From the NCBI RefSeq assembly GCF_900142695.1, contig NZ_FRBU01000014.1, forward strand, positions 24,891 to 88,890: DNA of 64,000 bases, read 5' to 3'. Source of the stretch: Flavobacterium xanthum. Its GTDB lineage: Bacteria > Bacteroidota > Bacteroidia > Flavobacteriales > Flavobacteriaceae. Positions 19,524-31,603 of the stretch are shown in pieces (the stretch's first letter is position 1; every line of letters starts with the position of its first letter). A program made the position numbers and the translations under genes. The notes beneath the pieces were generated by a model that was not told the origin of the DNA, did no database searches, and saw only the letters and a program-made list of their open reading frames with translations.

Positions 19524-20582
19524 TTAATATGTTTTGTTTATCAAATAAAAATCAGCTAGAACAATGGCAGCCATTGCCTCAACAATAGGAACAGCTCTTG
19601 GAACAACACAAGGATCATGACGTCCCTTTCCTGTCATCTCAGTAATATTCCCTTTATTGTCTAGCGATTCCTGTTTTTGCATGATTGTTGCCACAGGCTT
19701 AAAAGCTACACGAAAGTAGATATCCATCCCATTGCTGATACCACCTTGAATCCCCCCGGAAAGATTAGTCTTAGTGGATCCATCAGGATTATATAAATCG
19801 TTGTGTTCACTGCCCTTCATTTTAGCACCACAGAAGCCGCTTCCAAACTCGAATCCTTTTACTGCATTTATAGAGAGCATGGCTTTACCGAGTTCAGCAT
19901 GGAGTTTGTCAAAAACTGGTTCTCCGAGTCCGATGGGTACATTTTGAATTACACACGTTACGGTTCCGCCTACTGTATCTCCTTGTTTCCTAATATCGCG
20001 AATATACTCTTCCATCACTACTGCCATTTCTGGATCAGGACACCGAACAGGATTATTCTCTGTCATTGAAAAGTCTAAATCTTGGTAAGGTTTTTCTAAA
20101 AAAATAGGACCTACAGAAGAAACGTAAGCATTAATTTTAATTTGCGGTAACATTTGTTTGGCAATTGCACCAGCAACTACTCTACTAGCAGTTTCACGCG
20201 CTGAACTACGTCCTCCACCACGGTAATCACGAACTCCATACTTTTGATCGTATACATAGTCAGCATGACTAGGCCTGTAATTGTCTTTGATGTGGGAATA
20301 ATCATCAGATTTCTGATTGGTGTTGGGAATGATAAAACCTATTGGAGTTCCAGTAGATTTACCTTCAAAAATTCCAGAGAGGAATTGAACATCGTCTGGC
20401 TCTTTACGTTGCGTAACTATTGCCGATTGACCGGGCTTTCTTCTAGACATTTCGAATTGAATGGCTTCCAAATCTATTGTTATTCCCGGAGGACAACCGT
20501 CAATTATTCCGCCTAAAGCTTCACCATGAGATTCTCCAAAAGTTGTTATTCTAAATAGTGTTCCGTAGCTATTTCCTGCCAT
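19524..20582 (-). CDS. aroC: Chorismate synthase
   Basis: 352 aa from the ATG at 20582 ([20 protein letters not shown]), the conserved N-terminus; the longer frame upstream adds 25 unconserved residues. Diagnostic motifs are [77 protein letters not shown] and [17 protein letters not shown]. It converts EPSP to chorismate with reduced FMN, the last step of the shikimate pathway, in the cytosol. Confidence 0.97.
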   Translation of the reverse strand: MAGNSYGTLFRITTFGESHGEALGGIIDGCPPGITIDLEAIQFEMSRRKPGQSAIVTQRKEPDDVQFLSGIFEGKSTGTPIGFIIPNTNQKSDDYSHIKDNYRPSHADYVYDQKYGVRDYRGGGRSSARETASRVVAGAIAKQMLPQIKINAYVSSVGPIFLEKPYQDLDFSMTENNPVRCPDPEMAVVMEEYIRDIRKQGDTVGGTVTCVIQNVPIGLGEPVFDKLHAELGKAMLSINAVKGFEFGSGFCGAKMKGSEHNDLYNPDGSTKTNLSGGIQGGISNGMDIYFRVAFKPVATIMQKQESLDNKGNITEMTGKGRHDPCVVPRAVPIVEAMAAIVLADFYLINKTY

Positions 20583-20765
20583 TATAATTAGTTTTGAACA
20601 AAAGTACCATTTTAGATTAAGGTTCAAAAGTTTAAAGTTTAAAGTTTTAAGAAACAATTCACATTTATTATTATAAAATTAATATTGTATTAGATTTCTT
20701 AACCTTTATTTCTATTTCATTTGCTAATAATTCGATTATTTTGGTAAACCTAAAATCCAAATGCC

Positions 20766-21572
20766 TTGAAAAAAAGAAAAGTAGAACTAGTGGTCCTTTC
20801 CGATGTACATTTGGGAACTTTTGGCAGCCATGCCGATGCACTTTACAATTATTTAGCAACCATTAAACCTAAAATTTTAGTACTAAATGGTGATATTATT
20901 GATATTTGGCAATTTAGAAAATCTTATTTTCCTCAGGCACATCTAAAAGTCATACAAAAAATAATCAGTTTTGCTTCAAAAGGAACTAAAGTCTATTATA
21001 TAACTGGTAATCATGACGAAATGCTTCGAAAATTTAGTGACATGAGTATGGGTAATTTTGAATTACGTGACAAATTAGTATTGGATCTAGATGGCAAAAA
21101 AGCCTGGATCTTTCACGGTGATGTTTTTGATGCCTCGGTACAACATTCCAAATGGATTGCTAAATTGGGTGGCTTGGGCTACGACTATCTCATTCTTTTA
21201 AATCGTTTTGTTAATTGGTGTTTATTGAAAATAGGAAAAGAGCCCTACTCTTTTTCAAAGAAAATAAAGGCTAGTGTAAAGAAAGCGGTCAAACACATCT
21301 CTGATTTTGAGGAAACAGCTACCGATTTAGCAATCGAAAACAAATATGACTACGTAGTTTGCGGTCACATTCACGAACCTAAAATAATCAAAAAGGAAAA
21401 TAAAAACGGCACTACACTTTACTTAAATTCAGGGGATTGGGTTGAAAACTTAACGGCATTAGAATACAATAAAAAACGCTGGAAATTATTTCATTATTCA
21501 GAAATGAATTATGTAGCAGAAGAAAATCTTTTTGAAATGGAAGACATATTAAGTTATCAAACATTTGTATAA
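20766..21572 (+). CDS. UDP-2,3-diacylglucosamine diphosphatase-like metallophosphoesterase (LpxH-like)
   Basis: 268 aa calcineurin-type phosphoesterase. Metal motifs in order: SDVHLGTFGSHAD, NGDIIDIW, GNHDE, FHGDVFD and GHIHEPKI. The likely start is TTG at 20766 because the frame is closed by the TGA at 20767 in the ATG frame at 20761 and the conserved VVLSDVHLG begins at residue 8. Enzymes of this group in Bacteroidota are assigned to lipid A precursor hydrolysis, but other metallophosphatases look similar, so the substrate is inferred. It is divergent from aroC. Confidence 0.82.
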   Translation: MKKRKVELVVLSDVHLGTFGSHADALYNYLATIKPKILVLNGDIIDIWQFRKSYFPQAHLKVIQKIISFASKGTKVYYITGNHDEMLRKFSDMSMGNFELRDKLVLDLDGKKAWIFHGDVFDASVQHSKWIAKLGGLGYDYLILLNRFVNWCLLKIGKEPYSFSKKIKASVKKAVKHISDFEETATDLAIENKYDYVVCGHIHEPKIIKKENKNGTTLYLNSGDWVENLTALEYNKKRWKLFHYSEMNYVAEENLFEMEDILSYQTFV

Positions 21573-21697
21573 GCCCAATTTCCAAAACAGAACATCAAAC
21601 TGTATTGCTCTTTTTAAGCCAATTCCATTTATCAATAATGTGGTAATTATATAACTTTTCTATATAATTTTATAATCAATATCGTGAACTTAAGAGC

Positions 21698-21705
21698 TAC
21701 ATTTG
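21698..21705 (+). promoter_or_regulatory. -7 box of the small outer-membrane protein gene
   Basis: TACATTTG matches TAnnTTTG and lies 19 bp before the ATG at 21725. Confidence 0.55.
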
Positions 21706-21724
21706 TACCTATAAAAATTTACTT

Positions 21725-22237
21725 ATGAAAAAAATTATTTTATCAGCAATAATGTTAATGGGATTAGCATTTACCGCACAAGCGCAGGATATTTCAAAAA
21801 ATGCTATAGGTTTACGTTTTGGAAGCAACGGTGGATTTGGAACTGAAATTTCATACCAAAGAGGTTTATCTGATAACAACAGACTTGAATTAGATTTAGG
21901 TTGGAGAAGCAGAAAAGATTACAACAATGATAACTATGATGACAATGCTATCAAACTTACAGGTTTATACCAATGGGTATGGAATATTGAAGGTGGTTTC
22001 AACTGGTACGCAGGTATTGGTGGAGGTGTAGGAAGCTACAACAGAGACTATTATGATAACAGAGACTATAACAATGACGTTTTCGCATTTGCTGCTGGAG
22101 ATATCGGTCTTGAATACAACTTTGATTTCCCATTATTAGTGTCTATCGATTTCAGACCTGAATTTGGTGGAAATGGAGGATACTACAAAAATAATTATGG
22201 TTCTGATGTAGCTTTAGCGCTTAGATATCAGTTCTAA
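21725..22237 (+). CDS. Small outer-membrane beta-barrel protein
   Basis: 170 aa with a clear signal peptide ending at AQA (MKKIILSAIMLMGLAFTAQA). The mature part alternates hydrophobic and polar residues with Gly-rich turns and ends in aromatic Phe (LALRYQF), as outer-membrane barrels do. Two Asp/Asn/Tyr-rich stretches (DYNNDNYDDN, DYYDNRDYNND) look like external loops. Its specific function is unknown. It is monocistronic with its own promoter and terminator. Confidence 0.82.
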   Translation: MKKIILSAIMLMGLAFTAQAQDISKNAIGLRFGSNGGFGTEISYQRGLSDNNRLELDLGWRSRKDYNNDNYDDNAIKLTGLYQWVWNIEGGFNWYAGIGGGVGSYNRDYYDNRDYNNDVFAFAAGDIGLEYNFDFPLLVSIDFRPEFGGNGGYYKNNYGSDVALALRYQF

Positions 22238-22255
22238 TATTAGTAGTTTTTTTAT

Positions 22256-22288
22256 AAAAGGGGCTGTTCAAATTGAACAGCCCCTTTT
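22256..22288. terminator. Bidirectional terminator between barrel protein and PrcB-like lipoprotein
   Basis: Near-perfect long hairpin with arms AAAAGGGGCTGTTCAA and TTGAACAGCCCCTTTT. A run on one side and T run on the other serve both convergent genes. Confidence 0.88.
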
Positions 22289-22289
22289 T

Positions 22290-22718
22290 TTATTTAAATA
22301 TAATTTCTTTTTTAGAATTTATTTTAACCACACAAAAAGGAGTAGTTACTGATTGTGTAACCATACTGCCTGTTTTAGGATTTGTTTCTTTAACAGTTAC
22401 CACAATATTTTTATCGGTTTCCGTTACAGTCTCAATTCCTATAGCATATCCGCCCGTAGCCTTCTCGCCCATATTCAAAATAATAAAATTAGAGTTCTGA
22501 ACCTCATTCGCACTAATCTTATGTTTTAAACTTTCATCATTTTGCAGCATTTTAATTTCATTTGGCTCAGAAAGTATCTCAAAAAAACGAATGCTTGCTC
22601 CACCATTTGTTTGCTGAGTCAAGACTTCGTATAATTTAGTTGCATCAGCACTTTTAACAGCTGTTGTACCGCAAGCAGCGAGCGTTAGGACAAACAGTGA
22701 CAAAATTGTTTTTTTCAT
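22290..22718 (-). CDS. PrcB-like C-terminal domain lipoprotein
   Basis: 142 aa from the ATG at 22718 (MKKTILSLFVLTLAACG), which gives a lipobox Cys; an upstream in-frame start adds 15 unlikely residues. The C-terminal half (GEKATGGYAIGIETVTETD, VTVKETNPKTGSMVTQSVTTPFCVVKI) fits the PrcB_C domain pattern, named from a spirochete protease complex subunit. It is presumably anchored in the outer or inner membrane. Its role here is unknown. The family call is from pattern memory, moderately sure. Confidence 0.7.
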   Translation of the reverse strand: MKKTILSLFVLTLAACGTTAVKSADATKLYEVLTQQTNGGASIRFFEILSEPNEIKMLQNDESLKHKISANEVQNSNFIILNMGEKATGGYAIGIETVTETDKNIVVTVKETNPKTGSMVTQSVTTPFCVVKINSKKEIIFK

Positions 22719-22796
22719 TATTCTTTTTTTACGGTTGAATCCAATATGTTTCTTAAAGCCCATGAACTATTACAGTCCCAACTAAATCAGTATATT

Positions 22797-23930
22797 TTAT
22801 AAATATTTATTGATTGCTTTTTGATATAGGGCTTCGTACAGTGGTAAAATATTTTTAATATCAAATTGTTTTGCAACAGACAATGCATTTTCTTTAAAGG
22901 TTTGAAGAGTAGCATCCTCTTTTAAAATTTTTAAGGCATTTTGAGCCATCTCTTCTATATTTCCTACGTCACTTAAATAACCAGAAACACCTTCAAAATT
23001 AACTTCTGGCAAACCACCCGAATTACTTGAAATAACTGGAACCCTGCACGCCATAGCTTCAAGAGCGGCCAAACCAAAACTTTCTGTTTCTGAAGGAAGT
23101 AAAAACAAATCCGTCAGGCATAAAATTTTATCAATTTCATTGCTGTTTCCAAAGAAAATAACCTTGTCCAATATCCCTAATTCCTGGCATAAATATTCTG
23201 CCTTTTCCTTTTCAGGACCATCCCCTACCATCATTAACTTAGCTGGAATCTCTTTTTGAATATTATAAAAAATCTTAATCACATCAGGAATTCGTTTAAC
23301 TTTTCTGAAATTACTGATATGAGTTATAATGCGCTCATCTTTCTTTGCCATAACGGAACGTTGACACGGAATACTGGGATCGTTTGTATTTTTGTCTAAT
23401 TCTATAAAATTTGGAATAACCTCAATTTCATTTTTAATATTGAATAACTTAAGGGTATCATCTTTTAAACTTTGGGACACCGAAGTAACAAAATCTGATT
23501 TATTAATACTGAAAGTAACCGCTGGTTTATAAAACGGATGATTCCCTACTAAAGTAATATCAGTTCCATGCAAAGTCGTCACCATTGGGATATTTATTCC
23601 CTCATCTTTCAACATTTGTTTAGCCATATAACCGGCATAAGCATGCGGAATGGCATAATGTACATGAAGTAATTCGATTTTATAGAGTTTAACCATGTCC
23701 ACTAATTTGCTTGAAAGAGCCAATTCATAGGGTTGATAATGGAATAAAGGATATTCAGGAACATTTACTTCATGGTAATAAACATTTGGGCTCAAAAGGG
23801 CTAAGCGTACAGGTTGACTGTACGTTATAAAATGAATTTCGTGGCCACGACGAGCCAATTCTAGTCCTAATTCTGTGGCGACAACACCACTACCTCCAAA
23901 GGTCGGATAACAAACTATTGCAATTTTCAT
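22797..23930 (-). CDS. bshA: N-acetyl-alpha-D-glucosaminyl L-malate synthase (bacillithiol pathway)
   Basis: 377 aa GT-B glycosyltransferase of family 4. The N-terminus CYPTFGGSGVVATELGLELARRGHEIHFITY and the segments LLHVHYAIPHAYAGYMA, TTLHGTDITLVGNHP, HISNFRKVKR, ETESFGLAALEAMA and SNSGGLPEV are typical of BshA. It transfers GlcNAc from UDP-GlcNAc to L-malate, the first step of bacillithiol synthesis; bacillithiol is the usual low-molecular-weight thiol in this group. bshB and bshC are not nearby. Confidence 0.92.
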   Translation of the reverse strand: MKIAIVCYPTFGGSGVVATELGLELARRGHEIHFITYSQPVRLALLSPNVYYHEVNVPEYPLFHYQPYELALSSKLVDMVKLYKIELLHVHYAIPHAYAGYMAKQMLKDEGINIPMVTTLHGTDITLVGNHPFYKPAVTFSINKSDFVTSVSQSLKDDTLKLFNIKNEIEVIPNFIELDKNTNDPSIPCQRSVMAKKDERIITHISNFRKVKRIPDVIKIFYNIQKEIPAKLMMVGDGPEKEKAEYLCQELGILDKVIFFGNSNEIDKILCLTDLFLLPSETESFGLAALEAMACRVPVISSNSGGLPEVNFEGVSGYLSDVGNIEEMAQNALKILKEDATLQTFKENALSVAKQFDIKNILPLYEALYQKAINKYL

Positions 23931-24007
23931 GTATGTAATTTAATGAAACGAATTTAATAAAAATAGCAATGTGTTTTATGGAAATTTAAGTTAAATACTA
24001 TCGGTAA

Positions 24008-26057
<2,050 letters not shown>

Positions 26058-26071
<14 letters not shown>

Positions 26072-27254
26072 TTTTAATAATTTTGTCTTTCAGAAAAAAA
26101 GAAAAGTAAATAACAACTAAAACGGTAGCAATCCCTGTAGTTAAAAATGTAGCTTGGGCTCCAAACCGGTACCAAATTAATCCAGCAAGCGAACTTGCTA
26201 TCAAAGCACCTATACTTTGAAATCCAGAGTATGTTCCAATGGCCGTAGCAGTATCTTTAGTATCACAAATGGTGCTAATCCATGCTTTTGATATTCCCTC
26301 AGTTGCTGCAGCATAAATACCATATAAAAAAAAGAACAACGCAATCAAATAAATGTTTGCACTAAAAGCCATTCCAAAATAAACGATGGCAAATAAAGAA
26401 AGTCCAACTATAAACATCTTCTTTAAACCTATTTTGTCCGCTAAAATTCCAATAGGTAATGCTACAGTCGCATAAACTAAATTATAAAAGATATAAATTC
26501 CAATTACGTAGGAATCATTTAATCCTGCTTGTTTTGCCTTTAATAATAAAAAGATATCAGAACTATTAAAAACCGCAAATGCCAATAAGCCTACTACTAC
26601 TTTTCTATATTCGCGTGGACTTGAATGCCAATAACTCAGAAAGGAGAAAAACGAGAATCCTTTTTTTTCAGTGGGGAGATTCTTTGATTTATCTTTTAGC
26701 AACAAAGAAACCAAAACCGCAATGACACCAGGAAGAAATGCAAAATAAAAAAGTGTTTGATACTGTTGCGGATAATAATAAAGATAGGTTAAGGCAATCA
26801 ACGGTCCTAAAACAGCACCAAAGGTATCCATTGCCCTATGAAAACCAAAAACTTTTCCTTTGGTCTCCGGTGTAGCCTCCTCCGATAAAATAGCATCTCT
26901 TGCTCCTGTGCGAATTCCTTTTCCAAAACGATCAATCGATCTTGCAAAAAAGATCCAAAGTGGAAAAACAAATACTGCCATCATTGGTTTTGAAATGGCA
27001 CTCAAAGCATAACCAACTTGCACAAAGGGAACTCTTTTGCCTGAACGATCCGATAACTTGCCAAAATACCCTTTGCTTAATCCTGCCAATGCCTCGGCAA
27101 ATCCCTCCAAAACCCCTATTAATACGATGGAGAAACCTATTGTTTTAAGATAAATGGGCATTATAGGATAGAGCATTTCACTAGCAGCGTCTGTAAACAA
27201 ACTGACTAAAGAAAGTATCCAAACAGATTTTGAAATGTTTTTTACTATTTTCAC
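26058..27254 (-). CDS. MFS transporter
   Basis: 398 aa with about 12 membrane segments. It contains the MFS loop motif LSKGYFGKLSDRSGKRVPF (G-x-x-x-D-R-x-G-R type) and FGKGIRTGARDAILSEEATPETKGKVFGFHRAMDT, which is characteristic of a small group of MFS permeases often found with metal-resistance genes. The substrate is unknown. It is the first gene of a two-gene operon with the heavy-metal ATPase, overlapping by 14 bp, so a role linked to metal stress is likely (inference). Confidence 0.85.
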
Positions 27255-27321
27255 TTGGAACTATTTTGCTTTTGATAATGTAGTCACCAATACAATTAGA
27301 AAGGCTCTTTGGGAGTACTAT

Positions 27322-27360
27322 CAAATATACAATAAATCAGTGTTTCATTCTAAAATAGAA
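27322..27360 (-). promoter_or_regulatory. Candidate promoter and operator of the MFS/metal-ATPase operon
   Basis: TATATTTG on the minus strand at 27329-27322 matches the -7 consensus, about 68 bp before the start at 27254. Just upstream lies a small palindrome TTCTA-AAA-TAGAA (27348-27360), in the place expected for a repressor or activator site. No regulator gene is adjacent. Confidence 0.45.
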
Positions 27361-27461
27361 TTTTTAATACAACGAGCAGTATCAATTTTTATAATGGTAT
27401 CGCAACTAAAACTATTTTAAGAAATCCTATTTAGACAAGAAATTTTTACTAAAACAATAAT

Positions 27462-30458
27462 TTAATTCTTGATAGCTTCATAAATTATTTTTTGGATATC
27501 TTCTCTTATGTTTGCTTTAGATAATCTATTCTCATTAGCAATTGGATACGTTCTATTCGATAAAAACACATAAACAATTTGCGTTTCAGGATCTGCCCAA
27601 GCCATCGTTCCAGTATAACCAGTATGTCCAAAACTAGTCATCGAAGCGCACCCACAAGTTGGACCTTCAATTCCCAGCTGAGGCTTATCAAAACCTACCC
27701 CTCTTCTATTCCCCACAGCACAAAAATAACAAGTATTGAAATCTTCAAATGTCTTTTCGGAAAAATAGCGTTGATTGCCATAACTTCCTTTTTGCAGGTA
27801 CAGTTCCATTATTTTAGCCACATCCATAGCATTCGAAAAAATCCCAGCATGCCCTGAAACTCCTCCTTCTAGTGCAGCGGACAAATCATTTACATAACCT
27901 TGCAACAGTTGACGACGAAAATAAGTATCTGTTTCTGTTGGAGGAATTCTGTTTTTATCAAATTTAGTTAAAGGATTAAAACTAGAATTGTTCATCCCTA
28001 GGGAGCGATAGAAATTCTCTTGAATCAAAACATCTAATGTTTTACCGGTAGTTTTCTCTAAATAATCTTTTAAAATCATAAAAGTCAGATCACTGTATTT
28101 GTATTCTTTTTTTGATAAAATTTTACTTTTAACGATCATTTCCATTATTGTATCGCTAAAATCATTTCTTATAAAAAGACTGTCCCCCAATTGCTTCGAA
28201 AACTGATCTTCAGACTTTTTCCTAAAATAGATCTCCGAAGGCAATTTTGATTTATCCATTGTAGCCTTGTAAAATGGAATTCCAGCGGGTAAACCTGCAT
28301 AGTGAGATAATAAATCCTTGAAATTAATATTTTGTTTGTTGGAGTCTTTAAAAATAGGAGACATAGCTCCTAATGTTGTTTCTAAATTTATTTTTTGCTG
28401 ATCGTATTGTAGCATCACATTAGGCAATGTAGCTAAAATTTTTGTCAAAGAAGCGACATCATAAATATCAGAATTTTGAACCTTAATTGTTTTATCATAC
28501 GTATGATACCCAAATGATTTTTGGTAAATAACCTTCCCATTTCTGGCCACTAGCACCTGAATTCCAGGAGTCATTTTAGCATTAATTGCTTTAGCAGCAA
28601 TACCATCAATTTTTGTTAAAATTTCAGAATCCATACCCACATTTTCAGCCGAAGTAAATCCCAATCGATTTAATTTATCAGTAGATAGGCCATCATTTAC
28701 TTTAAAACTAGTGTTTATAGAAACAGGTAATTTCCCTTTTGCTTCAATCGCACCAAAAATTAGTTCGGCCGAAACTACCTGAGCAATAGCACTATTTTGA
28801 TACGAAACCACCAACCCTTCTATATTTTGATAATTGGTAATGGGCAAGAGCGCGTAGGGTTTACCAAAAATATCAAGAATCACATTATTGTTCTGGGCTA
28901 AAAATGCAATCTTTGCTATCTCATCTGCTCTCATATCATCATTTCTAAAAGCTACATCTGATTTATGATAACCAATGATGACGGTGGTAAAGGAAGCTAA
29001 TTTAGCTTGTAAACTATCTAGATTAGCATCTGCTATTACAGTAACTTCTGCATATTTTTTAAGGGTAGCAACAAACGCATCATTATTGTCATCTCCAATT
29101 TTTACGTAAGCAATTTTTTGTAGGTCCAAATTCTTAATGGGTAAAACGGCTGCTGTATTTTTTAGTACCGTAATAGCATTCTCATATAATTGATAGTGCA
29201 AGGCCTCATTTTCAACTGAATTTAACTCCTTGTACAAATTATCCGTTTCAATCGCTTTGTACGAGTTGAGTTCTGCTTTATATTTGAATTTTAATATTTT
29301 CTTTACAGAAAAAGCCAATCGTTCCGCAGTAAATAAATTAAGTGAATAAGCAAGTGTAAATTTTTCGATTGCAGCAGGAACATTCTCTGGAAATAGCAAC
29401 ACGTCATTCCCGGCCATAAAAGCTTCGAAATTGATTTCACTGGGTAACTTAAAATCACTCACACTTTTCATATTTAAAGCATCAGTAAAAATAAGTCCTT
29501 TGAAACCCAATTCATTTTGCAGAATATTAGTAACTACATTGTAAGAAATAGAAGAGGGATAATTAGTTCTACTCTCTAAACTAGGAACGTTTAAATGCGC
29601 CACCATAACCGAAGAAAGTCCTTCATGAAACATTTTTTTATAAGGATAAAACTCTACATCTTGTAACCTTTCTTTTGAGGAATTTATAGTGGGCAATCCC
29701 TTGTGAGAATCCATTGCAGTATCGCCATGTCCTGGAAAATGTTTTCCCGTTGAATAAACGCCCTGACTTTGGACCCCTTTCATTAAGGCAATCGCATGTT
29801 CCGTCACTTTGAACTTATCTTCCCCAAACGAACGAAAACCAATAATAGGATTTTTTGGATTTGAATTAATATCTAAAACAGGAGCAAAATTAAAATGCAG
29901 TCCCATCCGTTTACTTTGCTGTCCTAATTGGACGCCCAGCTTTTCTATTAATTTCATGTCTTGAATGGCTCCAAGTGTCATGTTCCAAGGATAAGTATAA
30001 GTTGAATCCAGTCGCATTCCCAAACCCCATTCGGCATCGCTACCAATAAATAAAGGGACCTTTGATTTTGATTGAAACCGATTGGACAATTTTGCTTGGC
30101 GAACTGGCCCTCCTTGAAAGAATATTAAACCTCCTATTTTGTAATCTATAATTAGTTGGTCAATACTTTTAATGTGGGCTGAATCTTTATTAGAATAAGC
30201 AGCAACCATAAATAGTTGACCAAATTTTTCCTCTAAAGTCATGGAATTGTAGACACTATCTACCCATTTATTTCCTTCTGGTTGTAAATCGAATAGTATT
30301 GGAGTATTCGTTATAGCCAAACTATCAAGATTTTGAACTTTGACAGGAACGTTGGTTAAAATTACTTTATTTTTATTAATTTTTGTACCAACACAACTTG
30401 CAGCAACAAAAAGAAATAAGACATAAGTAAAAAGAATTTTGATGCTTATTTTTTTCAT
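27462..30458 (-). CDS. GH3 NagZ-like beta-N-acetylglucosaminidase fused to a serine beta-lactamase-like domain
   Basis: 998 aa from the ATG at 30458, chosen because MKKISIKILFTYVLFLFVAASC gives a lipoprotein signal. The GH3 part (about 50-600) has GKHFPGHGDTAMDSHKGLP (the NagZ His-Asp loop) and LIFTDALNMKSV with the nucleophile Asp. The C-terminal ~390 residues are a class C/PBP-like serine hydrolase with the SxxK motif in VASLTKILATLP, a Tyr motif YKYSDLTFM and HTG in FGHTGYTGT. NagZ releases GlcNAc from muropeptides, so the fusion probably acts on peptidoglycan fragments in the periplasm (inference). It lies 13 bp after the 160-aa gene. Confidence 0.9.
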   Translation of the reverse strand: MKKISIKILFTYVLFLFVAASCVGTKINKNKVILTNVPVKVQNLDSLAITNTPILFDLQPEGNKWVDSVYNSMTLEEKFGQLFMVAAYSNKDSAHIKSIDQLIIDYKIGGLIFFQGGPVRQAKLSNRFQSKSKVPLFIGSDAEWGLGMRLDSTYTYPWNMTLGAIQDMKLIEKLGVQLGQQSKRMGLHFNFAPVLDINSNPKNPIIGFRSFGEDKFKVTEHAIALMKGVQSQGVYSTGKHFPGHGDTAMDSHKGLPTINSSKERLQDVEFYPYKKMFHEGLSSVMVAHLNVPSLESRTNYPSSISYNVVTNILQNELGFKGLIFTDALNMKSVSDFKLPSEINFEAFMAGNDVLLFPENVPAAIEKFTLAYSLNLFTAERLAFSVKKILKFKYKAELNSYKAIETDNLYKELNSVENEALHYQLYENAITVLKNTAAVLPIKNLDLQKIAYVKIGDDNNDAFVATLKKYAEVTVIADANLDSLQAKLASFTTVIIGYHKSDVAFRNDDMRADEIAKIAFLAQNNNVILDIFGKPYALLPITNYQNIEGLVVSYQNSAIAQVVSAELIFGAIEAKGKLPVSINTSFKVNDGLSTDKLNRLGFTSAENVGMDSEILTKIDGIAAKAINAKMTPGIQVLVARNGKVIYQKSFGYHTYDKTIKVQNSDIYDVASLTKILATLPNVMLQYDQQKINLETTLGAMSPIFKDSNKQNINFKDLLSHYAGLPAGIPFYKATMDKSKLPSEIYFRKKSEDQFSKQLGDSLFIRNDFSDTIMEMIVKSKILSKKEYKYSDLTFMILKDYLEKTTGKTLDVLIQENFYRSLGMNNSSFNPLTKFDKNRIPPTETDTYFRRQLLQGYVNDLSAALEGGVSGHAGIFSNAMDVAKIMELYLQKGSYGNQRYFSEKTFEDFNTCYFCAVGNRRGVGFDKPQLGIEGPTCGCASMTSFGHTGYTGTMAWADPETQIVYVFLSNRTYPIANENRLSKANIREDIQKIIYEAIKN

Positions 30459-30471
30459 TGGAATGTTTTGT

Positions 30472-30954
30472 TTAAAAAAAGCGACTGTGCCAGCTATCAA
30501 TGGCAGCAACTTCCCACGATTCATTAAATTCTTCTATATTGTTAACCAAATTATTGAAAACGATAGTATTCTCTGTAACGGCTTTATCTTTGACCATTTT
30601 CTTGAAGTCGATTAGAGGCTTATGGGCAATATGTTCTCCTAATTTAAAAGTGACATTCATTTTATCTAATAAATCCACTGAATATTTTTGTTCTAAACTT
30701 TGGATAAATTCTACAGAGGAATCGATAGAACATCCTGTTGCAGCTTGAACGTCCTGATTTACGGCTATAATAATAAATCGATTGTATTTTAATTGGTAAG
30801 AAGACTCTAAACTAGTGCCATGCGCAGCCCAACCTTCAAGAAAGGATTGTAAAGCTGTTTCTATTTCAGAAAATTCAGCATCTGAAAATTTTCTATTCGA
30901 TTGGTAGATCCAGATTTTAGACTCTTCGGGTAAATTTTCAAATGGAATGTACAT
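30472..30954 (-). CDS. Conserved Bacteroidota protein of unknown function (160 aa)
   Basis: 160 aa, no signal peptide or membrane segment, so cytosolic. It starts MYIPFENLPEESKIWIYQSNRKFSDAEF. From memory, close relatives in flavobacteria are often labelled 'ABC transporter ATPase', but no Walker motif is present here, so that name should not be trusted. Features: SFLEGWAAHGTSLESSYQL, an ATGCSIDSS segment with a Cys, and a conserved HKPLIDFKK. It sits immediately upstream of the GH3 fusion and is probably cotranscribed. Confidence 0.8.
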   Translation of the reverse strand: MYIPFENLPEESKIWIYQSNRKFSDAEFSEIETALQSFLEGWAAHGTSLESSYQLKYNRFIIIAVNQDVQAATGCSIDSSVEFIQSLEQKYSVDLLDKMNVTFKLGEHIAHKPLIDFKKMVKDKAVTENTIVFNNLVNNIEEFNESWEVAAIDSWHSRFF

Positions 30955-30992
30955 AATGGTATTTATTTGCTAGATTTTTAAAAATCAAAACG

Positions 30993-31601
30993 TTATATTT
31001 TTTCTAGATTAGTTATAATTTTAAAATATCTAAATTCTTTGTTTTGTGGATCAAAGAGTTCAATTTCAGTATAACTCACCTTTATTTTATCTTTTTTATT
31101 GATCTCCTTATTCGTTAATAAAGAGGCTGTTTCAAAGTAATCTAATAAAAGAAAACTAAAATTTCTTCCATTTTTATCTTTTACCTGAATAGACATGAAC
31201 TGTTCCGATTTTATTTCGATCACTTCCCCTTCAACAAAATAGCTTTCTTTTTCTGCGTCATTGGAATCATCATCTTCAATAGATCTTCTGCCCATTTCCA
31301 TTATAATTTCTGGACAACTCACCATCATTTTCATTGCTACTTTCTCTCCTAAGCCACGCATTCCCTCTTCATCATCAAAACTGATTTTATCTTTCGGATC
31401 AAATTCTGACGCATGAACAGAATAACTTTGAATCATGCATAGTCCAACTTGGGTTTGCATCTCTTTTTTATTCATCTCTGAATAATTTATTTTTTTAGCT
31501 TCTAAACAAGCGCAAGTTTCTTTTCCAATCACATCATAGACGTCTTGAGCATATGAAAAAGAAGAACAAAGAACCAACATTATAAAATATAATTTCCTCA
31601 T
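30993..31601 (-). CDS. Secreted protein of unknown function
   Basis: 202 aa with a signal peptide (MRKLYFIMLVLCSSFSYAQ). The N-terminal part has GKETCACLEAKKINYSEMNKKEM and a CMIQSY segment, a pattern seen in periplasmic Bacteroidota proteins. The C-terminal ~90 residues are beta-rich (VEGEVIEIKSEQFMSIQVKDKNG). No enzyme motif recognised. It starts two bases after the stop of the CCG-domain protein gene, so it is translated in that operon. Confidence 0.75.
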   Translation of the reverse strand: MRKLYFIMLVLCSSFSYAQDVYDVIGKETCACLEAKKINYSEMNKKEMQTQVGLCMIQSYSVHASEFDPKDKISFDDEEGMRGLGEKVAMKMMVSCPEIIMEMGRRSIEDDDSNDAEKESYFVEGEVIEIKSEQFMSIQVKDKNGRNFSFLLLDYFETASLLTNKEINKKDKIKVSYTEIELFDPQNKEFRYFKIITNLEKI

Positions 31602-31603
31602 TG

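Noticed and set aside
30459..30524. Longer start of the GH3 fusion (22 extra codons)
   Set aside because: The extension would overlap the 160-aa gene and destroy the lipoprotein signal; the ATG at 30458 fits better.
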